Under the pieces are notes generated by a model. It was not told where the DNA came from, did not search any database, and saw nothing but the letters and a program-made list of their open reading frames with translations. The translations under genes were made by a program, and so were the position numbers. Shown here in pieces: positions 31,540 to 40,863 of a stretch of 40,863 bases of DNA. Position 1 is the stretch's first letter, and every line of letters starts with the position of its first letter. This DNA comes from Candolleomyces eurysporus (Eukaryota > Basidiomycota > Agaricomycetes > Agaricales > Psathyrellaceae), in assembly GCA_027579435.1 (NCBI GenBank), contig JANBPK010001533.1, forward strand, positions 1 through 40,863, given 5' to 3'.

Positions 31540-33367
31540 TGGGAGAGAATGAGGAGGGAGTTGGGGATGAATAAAGATCCTACTAAATTTAAATTTTGTG
31601 AACGCGATTATAAGCAAAATGGTTACCCTGTCCCCCTGGCCTGGACCATTTGGTAGTAGGAACCTATTGACGGAGACCTCGGTATGTCAGGCGCTAGCAC
31701 TAGCTTTCAACGCGGGATCATCGGCATGGAATTGATTGCATATCTGAAATCAGCGCCTCAACGTGATGGGGTGGGGCTGTTCAATTATGGGCGGTCAGAT
31801 CGCTGAAGCGCTCTAGACATTCTCGCTTTTTCTTATGCTCCGCTTCAAGTGGCTTGGATGAAAAATAAGGAGAAATATCAGCAGTTCGTGATAAAAAACC
31901 AAAAGGCTACAACAGTTACTAGTAGAAACATGATCTAAGTAGCGCCAGGAGCGTTGTATGCACTTTAAGCTGTCATACGGACCTGATTGTCGATTCGAAG
32001 ATCAGACGGATCTTCCGGGCGAGTTTGGCTGTTCATGTTTCACCCCCATGATATGATCATCACAGGAGAATCTTTGACACCGACATGCGTGCGTGCACGG
32101 GAGCACAACATGTCGTGGAGGTTCATCTCCTAGGAATCAGTATGTGAAATAGGAACGCTTGGATTCTAGCTTGGGCGTCTCAACATATGTCTGAGCATGT
32201 CGACAAACTCATTCTGGCACGCGAACTCCGCAGTAGAGCCCAGTATAGTTTGAGGATTTGACGCTTATGAGAGATAAGGTCCTTCGCCGAGTTTGCAGAG
32301 ATTATATGGGTGCGTGGCAGCAGTGTCTGAGTGGACCATCTCGGGCTTGAGGCGACCAACGAAGTCTAGATCTTAAATCCGACTCGTATCTTATCCCGTT
32401 GCTTTGGACAGCACTGTGTCGTGTTTGTACACCCCACATCACATCGTGTGGCATGCATTACTCGACAACCGTATTTCTTCTCACTCAGTGATACTGGCTA
32501 ACGATTTCGTTGCGTGCTGATACTCATCACCCTGCCACGGGCTTGTACGGAGTCAATCTGTTTTGCTGGAAGGTATCAATCTTTTTCAGATGTCGTGGTT
32601 GAAAAGAACTCGATCCATGCACTTATGGACTTGCTTTCAACGTTCGAACCCAAACTTTCCTTGGTGGAGTCTGCATCTACAGCAATTGAAGCAATTATTC
32701 ACCTGCGTTGATCTTCTTTGGTCACCTATCAGAACTTTTGGTTCTCTGTTCTACCTCTTTTGCCCAAGTCAAGGTGCTTGACTCTACGGTGCCTAGCAAT
32801 AATATTCTCGTTAGGGTCTCCATCAGTGATGATATAAAAACGGGCTGATCATGGACTAAATTCCCGATGCAAGGCGGGGATCCTAACGCAGCGACTTCCT
32901 TCGACTTCGCTTGCGGCACTGTTGGATCGTCGTTCCTCCAGTCGGGTGCTGGTTTAAATCAATCAGGAGCTTGAGCTCAGCAAGAGTTCGGCAACGTAAT
33001 ATGAATCGGTGGTAGTGCAGAAGTGTGCCAGGGAAGCGATTGCTGCAATTGTTCGTAATTGCGTATTGATAATGGCTTCATCAGGGCTTGCATCAAAGAT
33101 GTTCCTTCGCGAACGATGGAAGGGTACGTATTAAGTCAATGTGCCATCAATCCCAACTATTCGTTGACAGTTTTATCGCAGGAAGCTGCGCAGATTGAAC
33201 TACGGTGTGATGACTGCAATGGCGTATGTGACTACCCTTGAATCGAGTTATAATGATTGTACCAGCTCTTTGGGGTACTTAAGGAGACGGCTTATCAATG
33301 AACCTTTTCCCTAGTAACAGCTGGACTGTGCGCCATCTTCCACGTATACGCCCGCTCTTAGCATTGC
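31540..33367. other. intergenic, no gene recognised
   Basis: Upstream of the membrane-protein gene. Fragments such as the plus-strand stretch near 32590-32710 (LMDLLSTFEPKLSLVESA) and splice-like 'gtacgt' at 33124 with 'cgcag' near 33180 are suggestive but do not assemble into a gene. I see nothing that I can support. Confidence 0.4.
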
Positions 33368-33695
33368 ATGATGCGAATTTTCTTGCTCTCCGTGATTATC
33401 TTCAACCTCCTTCGAACACTTGTCTTTGCTGTACCGATCAAAGTGGCAGCACACCAAAACGTGAAGCGTCGTGTTGAGGTTAGCGTCCCGGATCTTTTAA
33501 CTAGAGTAAGTATCTGCTCTTATCAAATTGAAAATAGTGAAACAGATTGCTTACGATCTGTATGGATAGACCTGGTGGCATATTGTGTACGGGTCAGTTG
33601 GGATGGGACATAGCAAGGGAAGACGTGGCCCGTTCAAGCTTGCACCTGGACAAGGCCTTCAATTTAGAAAGCCACCAATCCCAACAAAGAATTGA
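33368..33695 (+). CDS. putative small secreted protein
   Basis: Exon 1 33368-33505, intron 33506-33569 (GTAAGT...GATAG, 64 nt, with a cttac branch-point-like site), exon 2 33570-33695. The product is 87 aa. The N-terminus is a signal-peptide-like hydrophobic run (MRIFLLSVIIFNLLRTLVFA) followed by VPIKV. The mature part is basic (KRRVE) and after the junction reads TWWHIVYGSVGMGHSKGRR, then a Gly/Pro/Lys-rich end. A consensus donor, phase-0 joining and an open frame on both sides support the model. I do not recognise the family; no cysteines suggest disulphide packing beyond the signal region. Two adjacent Met codons (33368, 33371) are both possible starts. It could also be a chance model. Confidence 0.45.
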
Positions 33696-35759
33696 CGTAT
33701 TATTGAAACATCATGATGTTGTTTAGTGTTTACCCTACAAATGACAGCTCCTAAACCAGAGCGGTTAGCGTATCTTATACATCCCTACATTCCTGTATCA
33801 AGAATGCAATCCCGCTGGCCATCATATCGTATAGAAACGGCACCAGGTTCCAATTAAAGCAATTTGGAACAGTTCCCTTGGAGGGGAAGAATGTGGCGAG
33901 AGAGATCTACGTCATAGAATGAGCGGGAGGTGGCACATGCCAATGATCAACTTTCCTCCATGCCACACCTCGCAGTCGCTCAAGAGATCGCTTCAAGACT
34001 GCGAGAATTCATCGTTGATTTTTTACCCACCCACTACTCCCAAGAAGAGTATCATCTGTGCAACTGGTAAGTGCACAAATTCGACTTGGTTAGCGGAGCT
34101 ATCCTTGCACAGTAGGAGCCCACCCACCCACTGGTGAGGCTCGGTCTCCCAGTGGGGATGAACGTGACCAAGTCGGCAGGGCAGATGCGTGCCCATTAAC
34201 CAACTCGCCATAATCGATTACTCTAAGCCAGATAACATGCTAGGTCCAAACGTAGAACTGTCTGCGATAGTCAAAGACATCTCTCGGTGTGCGGATCAAA
34301 AACCATCATGGGAACCCGGAATGATGCTAAGACTGGGTAGACGAAAGGCTGGCTTTTTGAGTGCACTCTCTACTCTCTAAAGCAAGAACTACGAAGCTTA
34401 CATTCCTTTCGGGTTGCTGTAAAGTAAAATTCTCAAATTGCGTAGCGTTTCTTCTTCAATGTCAAAGGGTTCAGCCACATTCAATCAGCATGCGTCGGAA
34501 GTAACTTCTCCCCGCATGCGGTCTCTACTGCTCGAATAGAACCTTGCCTCTATCTCAAAATTTTATGGATTCTAGGGGATCACCACAAGAAACCTTAGAG
34601 GTATTGGGAATATGGGGGAATTCCCACTTCCGACAGGCTCAACTACAGCTCAAACGTTGAGGCTTTGTTTCGAAGAACAGAATCAGCTTTCATGTTGTTC
34701 CCAGTCGCGTCCTCGCCGTCGCACATTCCTCGGGCAGGCTCATGGCGCGCAGCTATTGACATCAAAAAGATGCGAATCAAAGCCGATTGTGCGATCCTTC
34801 GATAACTGAAGTTCAGGTTGATAATAGCAAACTAGTTAGGCGGGAAATCTGCATTGGTTGCTGTAATGAACTCACTTCTCCTGCAAGGTAATCTGACCAC
34901 ATATTTGAACACGTACTAATGACAACCCTGTCGGAAAGACCCTTTTGTTCGTATTCTCCCCTCTCCCCTCCTTCATCATTAATACTCATAGCTAGTAGAG
35001 ACCTAGTCTAGCTCGAGGATCAATTGCCTGCTTTGACAAGCGGTCCATAGACAAGCTTCTGCATCGAACTGGTGTTCGTCAGTAGGTTCTAATCCTGATA
35101 TCGAACTCTGTCACCCTGATCTACCAAGGGATCGGTGCATTGTACGCACTAGGTATCAGCATTTGCATACACCAAAAAAGCTGAGGAAAGGGCAAAGGAG
35201 ATATATTGCCCTGAACTTCGTCCTGATAATTCTATCGGCCTCGACTTCTTCGCTTGATATAGCTTAATTGACTGTGAACCAAGTATTCGAGATTTCACAA
35301 GAAACGGGATGCTTCCAAAATGTTGGAGTGAACGAACATTGATGGGAGCGAATGTTGAGACGGCGAGAGACACACGTTTGTAGTGTGGCCGAGAGAATCG
35401 AGCACCCGATGTCAGTGATATTGAAAATGGTCTTCATGACCGCAAATGAGGATGCTGCGGACTGCGAGACCTATGATGGACCTATCTCCTTCTCCCGAAA
35501 CAATAATAGATACTTTGTTCAATTGGTGTAATGCACCCTGCCGTTACCTCAATCACATCTCTTGATAGATATTCTCGAAATGGTTGACAGACATTTCATA
35601 CCACCGAAGTTGATGAGAAATCATTGAATCGGGAAAACATTTGGCGTGGACGAGCGGATTTTGAGAGTCTGACCAACACAGATAGAGGGAAGGAGCGAAT
35701 ATCTTCCCCGGATTCATTCCCAGGAGAACCTGGTGTTCGCTGTAAGGAGGGATTGTAGT
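33696..35759. other. intergenic, no gene recognised
   Basis: AT-richer DNA without a convincing gene on either strand. Short open frames here show no family motifs, and the few GT/AG pairs do not join them. Confidence 0.4.
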
Positions 35760-36267
35760 TGACAGCAGCCAGCACAAATTTATTGATATTCATTTGCACC
35801 ATTGAGTTGAAGGGCGAGGGACAAGACCTTCACTTCTTCGTAACGCTTTACGGTTCCGCGACATTCCTTGAGACCTCTCGAGCTAAGGGTCGAACGGGCT
35901 ATATTCTCCATCAGCGTTCTCATCACTTTCTTATCTATTCTCAGTGTCTACCTTGACAATGCACAATTTTTCAAGCACTGCGCGGCTCATTTCATTCTTC
36001 TCCTGCCAATTTAGATGAATTACTGATCAACACCCCGTTACCTAGGTTTTAGTGCCGCAAATGATCATCTTCAGATTGGCGACGGGCCGTTCTTGGCTCA
36101 GGTTCCCTATCCCAGCAAATGGNNCCCCCCCCCTGGCATCAGGACCAATCCATTTTACTGAGAGTAGCAGTGCAGAGTCGTCGTTTCTTCAGCCCGGGTC
36201 CTCGGTGGCGATTAGAGAGCTGGAGAGGAACAGGAGTTTGACTCGCGAACCAGCGGAGGGGGTTTGA
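35760..36267 (+). pseudogene. inverted, broken paralogue of the membrane-protein gene
   Basis: The plus strand shows, in order, LTAASTNLLIFICTIE (cf. exon 1 ALTTSRALYANFTITL), HFFVTLYGSATFLETSRAKGR (cf. HIFMALYGLSVFLETPKELRKGR), then after a frame change SVLITFLSILSVYLDNAQ (cf. ISFLISALSTLTASLDVV). A large deletion removes the middle helices, and a last exon follows: PQMIIFRLATGRSWLRFP and a Ser-rich tail ending at 36267. Two Ns and a C8 run at 36123-36132 sit in the tail. It is opposite in orientation to the intact gene at 30302-31539. Confidence 0.75.
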
Positions 36268-37188
36268 AAACTTTGATTCCATGCACGTGAGGGAATGGTA
36301 TCTTCATCAGTTCAAATTCATTTCTCCGAACCGTCCATCAGCGTGCTTCGACGAGGAGAACTTTGGCAGAGGTCTCGAGCGGGAGAGCCCAGGCATCGGT
36401 AATACTACGCGTGGGAAGGTTGACTTTAAAGTTCCGAGCGGCTTGGTCTGTGCGTCACAAGTGCTCTCTTCCTCCCGCTCGCGTTGGCTACGAACATGGG
36501 CACCACAACTGCGCCCTGATTTTCCCGCCGTGTATGCAAAGCAGATCTCACAGACCCCGAGGCTTGGGTGCTCTCATCCTCTCATCCTCTCATCCTCTCT
36601 AGGCCGCATCAACTCACTTTCTTCTCCGAGGGCCCTCAGATCCTTCAGCTCAACCGACCAGAGATGAAAGCTGTCTGATATATTCTTCCTGTATCAACTT
36701 CGCTTCAACTTTGAGAACAAGCGGCCAATGGCATTCGTTCGAAATGTCAGAGGGAAAAACTCCAGAGCTCGTGTACAAAACGACATTTTGACATCGGCCC
36801 GAGGATGTTTTGAAGTAAGTTTTCGGTGCTTCTTACTTCCATCTCATTCCAGGTTACGTACCCGTTTCCCAGTGAAGCTGAAAGTGGTCTCCCATCCGCA
36901 GATTCATTGAAGGATCCGGTTGATCTTGTCCGAGCCACATAATAATATGGTGTCACGACAAGAAGCACGACCGATACTTCCGGCCCAGCCAGGTCTGAGC
37001 TTGTGTATCTCCCACTCCAGCGTAAGTTACGCGGCTTTACTTTGAGAATCATGGAATTGACACTTGCCGCAGCCAAGTGTGGGTACGATACTTCAGACGT
37101 ATTATGCCGTTCAACGCTCGGTGAAACTGTTCCATCGAAGCCCAATTCAAACAGGAATCTCAATCATGATTCTCCAAGTGAGTGGTCG
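36268..37188. other. intergenic upstream of peroxygenase 1, with microsatellite
   Basis: No gene is called. A short CTCATCCT-type tandem repeat (about four units) lies at 36573-36600. Plus-strand 36728-36925 could be spliced (38-nt intron 'gtaagt...ccag') into a roughly 60-aa open frame ending VDLVRAT, but this has no recognised family, so it is only noted here. Confidence 0.4.
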
Positions 37189-37196
37189 TATAAAAG
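37189..37196 (+). promoter_or_regulatory. TATA box of peroxygenase gene 1
   Basis: tataaaag lies 44-51 bp upstream of the ATG at 37240. Position and sequence fit a core promoter TATA element with a short 5' leader. Confidence 0.6.
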
Positions 37197-37239
37197 ATGG
37201 TGAACGAGACTTGGATCTCGTGAGGGGTGTTCACACACG

Positions 37240-38629
37240 ATGTTTTTCAGGATGGACGTTTCGATCGTCCTTCTCCTATCCCACATAACACTTTCCTTCG
37301 CGTTTCCATCCTACGTGTCCCTAGGAGGCCTCTCTGAGCGCGAACAGGACGAAGTTGTAGCGGACCTATCCGCAAGAGCCGTCTTCCCGCCAAAACCCCC
37401 CGGTCCGCTGGAGTATAATGGGACAAAGCTTGTGCACGACAAAGCTCACCCGTGGAAACCGTTAAGGAAAGGAGACATCCGGGGGCCATGTCCTGGGTTG
37501 AATACGCTCGCTTCACATGGAGTACGTATCTAGCACTCTGGATACTACTAGGCACCTGACATTCAACTATCGGTAGTACTTACCTCGTGATGGAGTAGCC
37601 ACGCCTGCGCAGATTGTCAACGCAGTTCAAGAAGGTTAGTTGGAGTGCCACTCGTTTCACGTGGGAGTACGTCTCTGATTCCAGAATCATTGACAGGGTT
37701 CAACATGAACCACATAATTGCTGTGTTTGCAACATACGGAGCGTTTCTCGTCGATGGGAATCTGGTTACAAACCTTTTAAGCATTGGGGGAAAGACAAGG
37801 AAGACGGGCCCAGACCCTCCAAAGCCGGCCATCGTCGGAGGGCTGAACACACATGCTGTGTTCGAAGGTGCGTCGTTGTTTGGCGTATAACCAGGGTTCT
37901 TCACCGACCTTCCAATGATTGTTGAGCTTAGGAGACGCGTCCATGACGAGGGCAGATGACTTTTTCGGCGGCGACAACCACAGCTTCAACCAGACGCTTT
38001 GGGATCAGGTGCGTCTCAACTCAGTAGGTATTTTGACTCCTATTAACAAACTTATCCCATAGTTCGTCGAGTTCAGCAATCGCTATGGGGGAGGCTATTA
38101 CAATCTCACCGTCGCCGCCGAACTTCGCTGGCAACTCATCCAACAAGCCATCTCCACCAACCCCCGGTTCTCTCTCGTCGCCCCTCGATATTTCACAGCT
38201 TTCGTCGAATCCGTTTTTCCTCTTAACCTCTTCGTCGATGGCAGAGACACAACTTCACCTGCTGAAGGGAGAAAACTTGATCTGGACGCTGCGCTTTCGT
38301 TCTTCCGAGACCACAGGTTCCCTCCCGAATTCCACCGTGCATCCGTACCCTCTGGTGTTCAAGGGATTGAAGCCGTTATCGCTGCCCATCCTATCGCTCC
38401 AGGCGCCAACGCAGATGGGAAAGTCAATAACTATGTTATCGATCCTACCTCCGCGGATTTCGGCAAGTTCTGTCAGCTGTATCAAGATTTTGTGATGAAG
38501 ACGGTGGCACCCTTGTATCCCAATCCGAAGGGGGTTTTGAGGAGGAATTTGATNGTTAATTTNCATTACTTTTATGAGATGATTGATGATATTGGGTGTG
38601 AGGAGGTGTTCCCGTATGGTAGATATTAA
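37240..38629 (+). CDS. unspecific peroxygenase (heme-thiolate, long/group II type)
   Basis: Exons 37240-37521, 37577-37634, 37697-37867, 37932-38008, 38063-38629; four introns of 54-64 nt; 384 aa. A secretory signal (VSIVLLLSHITLSFA) begins the protein; ATG 37252 is an alternative start. The heme-ligand motif GPCPGLNTLASHG has Cys near 84. The Mg-binding motif EGDAS begins at about 170. The acid-base pair fits RYFTAFVE (Arg 238, Glu 245), seven residues apart as in the Agrocybe aegerita enzyme. Cys in FGKFCQ and in DIGCEEVFPYG matches the C-terminal disulphide of long UPOs. N-glycosylation sequons include NGT, NQT and NLT. The family uses H2O2 to oxyfunctionalise aromatics, alkanes and fatty acids outside the cell. 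Ns at 38554 and 38563 fall in third codon positions and leave the frame open. It is in tandem with a second UPO at 40346. Confidence 0.95.
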
Positions 38630-40236
38630 ATTGTTGCTGATATGGAATGAAACTGCGTTTGCATGACACAAAGCTTTTTCAACTACCTTTACCACACTAT
38701 CTGACCAACCTCTAAGCCATGACCAACATGGGCGCCTTGAACACTTGACGCGCGTTCGGCAGACAGCAATGCGCTCATCACGGGGATAGGAGGTCTGATG
38801 GGTGTTACCTACAACCGCGCATCTACTCCGGGTAGTTTCGTTATTGTTTCCACTTCCAAATGCACAGCAACTGTCACCGTCACTCGGGCGAAAGCGCCTG
38901 TTGCTTGAGCAAAGAGCGAATCTGGTCAATCATGTCTATGGTATAGATTTTTTATACTTGCCTGTTGCCTCATACCGCATAATATATGGAATAGTGTTTT
39001 CAGTGTCGTGTCTACCCTTTGCACATACTTGTTTGGCGAAAGCCTCAGGTTCGGTGTACGTGCGCCGTCGTTGCACGCTTGGGATTTCACTACCATCACA
39101 CCCGCTCGTCGAAGACAGCTCGGTGACGCACGATACCTGGATAACAGAGCAAGCCTTTTGGCCATGGTTCCCTTCCTCAGTGGCTCACCTCTCTGTCTGC
39201 ATTCATGATTAATTCGTCTTTTTCCTTCGCTACGCTCCCGGAACAGATCGATCCCTAGTCTCGCCCAATAACGATCAGGTTGAGACTTTCCCCCGCCTCA
39301 GTTGCTGTCGTCGAAATGGCTCGGCACGTCGTTTCCTATCCTGTCCATGGGCAACCTGCATAAGGTCTGCAAAAAGGGAGGTCAAGATGGCTATCTTTCT
39401 GGGATGAAATGTACAGCCCACCTCGCTGAAGTAATTGTCCGCCTCTGAAGGCTTCCAATCGATAGTTCCATGCTCTAGACCAGGAGTTGTACGCTACTGT
39501 CTGACTGTTTTCTGGTGTCGGATCACGCTCGTCCTCGATGTCGTGATCTTCACCCAGCGCTCGGATCTAGTCCACGGAAAGTCTGCTTAGAAATGCGTGC
39601 TAGGGCCGCCTCTCTGTGGAGGATTGCCCAACGCATCCGCTTTCATTCAGATCAGAAATACGTACACAAGCCCCGATAGTCAGTGCACGGACTACTGGTA
39701 TCACCCAAATGCCGATGGTATGATTGGACGGTCGGCAATGTCCGTATTGAATACAAACCATTGCTTTGACAGATCATCCCTTAGGTTACGGGACTTGGTC
39801 GTAACTGCACTTGATGATATGCATCAACTATTCTGCTTTACCGCTCATCCGACTTGGCCTGACAAAGCTGTTGACCAACCTTGAAAGGTCGGGACTGAGA
39901 AAGTGGAAAGACGGAGACGCGCTATCCGACTCATCTGCATCAAGACGGAATGTCGAGAGCCCTTACGAAGCAGATTTACGGGCGCTACTCCGAGTATCAT
40001 CAACTTAGGCACCAGTGGCTGCGGTTTACGTCGGGAATGGCGGAGTACACCGCTTGGTCGTTGTGCTCACGACTCGGCTGCCGGGTAACAAGGTCATAGT
40101 CTCAGAGCAACACGTTTATGGGTTTCGAGACAATCCGCAGCTCGAGCGAACCGGAAACTCGGAGTGTAAGGGCAGGGACGGCGGGAATCCATGCGAATCT
40201 ACCCCATATGCGGGTCAATAGAAACTTCGAGCGACG
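38630..40236. other. intergenic between the two peroxygenase genes
   Basis: About 1.6 kb without a recognisable gene. Open frames on both strands near 38800-39200 and 39600-40200 lack family motifs and splice support. The right end is the promoter of the second peroxygenase. Confidence 0.45.
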
Positions 40237-40244
40237 TATAAATA
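40237..40244 (+). promoter_or_regulatory. TATA box of peroxygenase gene 2
   Basis: tataaata lies about 105 bp upstream of the ATG at 40346, followed by a pyrimidine-rich leader (ccttccacctttcc). This is a good core-promoter candidate. Confidence 0.6.
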
Positions 40245-40345
40245 GCTTGGTCCTTTGCTCATGGATTGTATAGAGCTCACTCCTACACTAGATCCAACCC
40301 TTCCACCTTTCCTTTCGAGTTCTTGTCAACCTCCAAAGCTCCCCA

Positions 40346-40863
40346 ATGGTTTCCAAACCTTTCGCGCTTCTCACAGCTTTACTTCTCACCCTTGGGGCAC
40401 TCTCCACCTCGTTTGCGTTCCCTAACTTCCAGGTCTCCAATGGTGACTTGGTGAGGCGCCAGGAAGTCGAAGCTTCAACTGCTTCCCAGTCAGGAGGAGG
40501 GCGTCCTGGGCAGGGAGTCGACCCACCTCCCCCACCTGGTCCCCCCAGGTTTACGGGATTGAAGTTGGTCAACGATCGTGATCACCCTTGGAGACCGTTG
40601 AGAAATGGTGATATTCGCGGTCCTTGCCCTGGAATGAATACCCTTGCGTCTCATGGAGTAAGTCCAATCCACCATAGTTGTCTACTTTAGAGGGACTAAA
40701 AAGGCTTGCTCAGTATATCTCTCGCGATGGAGTTGCCAGTCCTTCCGATATCGTTAAAGCCGTTCAAGAAGGTACGTGCCTCAACGACGTGACGCAAATG
40801 CGGTATGGTTTTCTGATACTGTTGATGCATACTAGGGTTCAACATGGAGAACAAATTCGCTAT
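40346..40863 (+). CDS. unspecific peroxygenase 2 (partial, runs off the window)
   Basis: Exon 1 40346-40657, intron 40658-40713, exon 2 40714-40771, intron 40772-40835, exon 3 from 40836 to the window end. It has a signal peptide (LLTALLLTLGALSTSFA), then a low-complexity Gly/Pro linker with a possible RR processing site (DLVRRQE), then HPWRPLRNGDIRGPCPGMNT with the proximal heme Cys near residue 94. Intron positions (phase 0 after SHG, phase 1 within QEG) and the 58-nt second exon are identical to UPO 1, so the two are tandem duplicates. Against UPO 1 the linker is longer and proline-rich. Only about the first third of the coding region is visible, so the EGD and Arg-Glu motifs cannot be checked. 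It is probably secreted, with the same chemistry. Confidence 0.93.

Noticed and set aside
32630..32660. tRNA-like 'cgttcgaaccc' T-arm motif
   Set aside because: No acceptor stem, D-arm or anticodon arm can be drawn around it.
36747..37163. 138-aa minus-strand frame upstream of peroxygenase 1
   Set aside because: No recognisable domain, and it overlaps the expected promoter of peroxygenase 1. It starts without supporting context.
38255..38929. 224-aa minus-strand frame over the 3' end of peroxygenase 1
   Set aside because: Antisense of the last peroxygenase exon and contains unresolved bases. The plus strand carries the conserved protein.

Overview
This window looks like nuclear DNA of an Agaricomycete (mushroom-forming basidiomycete). 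The evidence is the compact GT-AG introns of about 54-65 nt, and protein families that are expanded in that class: NACHT NTPases (NLR-like), F-box/LRR-like proteins, a BTB/POZ protein, a multi-pass membrane protein of an Agaricomycete-type family, and two long unspecific peroxygenases (UPO, heme-thiolate). No tRNA, rRNA, CRISPR array or bacterial-type operon was seen.

Layout. (1) 1-19307 is a tandem array of five closely related NACHT genes, all on the minus strand. Each has a tiny first exon (24-28 codons), one intron of 57-62 nt and one long second exon. Copies 2 and 4 are intact. Copy 1 has a TGA replacing an Arg codon plus a frameshift at an N. Copies 3 and 5 each carry a +1 shift in an eight-base A/T run. 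Between them lie older NACHT relics and decayed pieces of a plus-strand gene that ends tail-to-tail with the NACHT genes, so the ancestral repeat unit was probably 'plus-strand coiled-coil/Trp-rich gene -> <- NACHT gene'. (2) 19308-20735 is a BTB/POZ gene divergent from NACHT copy 5. (3) 21770-23586 is a sixth NACHT copy without its P-loop half, ending at a 254-bp terminal-inverted-repeat element. (4) 23733-29020 holds two paralogous F-box genes, followed by a possible relic of a third. (5) 30302-31539 (minus) is a five-exon membrane-protein gene, and 35760-36267 (plus) is a broken inverted paralogue. A candidate small secreted protein lies at 33368-33695. (6) 37240-38629 is a complete secreted UPO gene, and 40346 to the window end is the start of a second with the same intron positions.

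How the parts relate. The left two thirds resembles a rapidly duplicating region of NLR-like, F-box and BTB genes (immune or self/non-self-type and ubiquitin-adaptor families). The right end is a secreted-enzyme locus. No shared pathway is visible from sequence alone.

Sequence quality matters here. Single Ns sit next to homopolymers, and in four places (2086, 23315, 27302, 30830) deleting the N restores the expected reading frame. Three further frame problems sit in eight-base homopolymers (7717-7724, 17897-17904, 19615-19622). Several apparent breaks are therefore probably consensus errors rather than biology. Exon models below were built by hand from splice signals and paralogue comparison.
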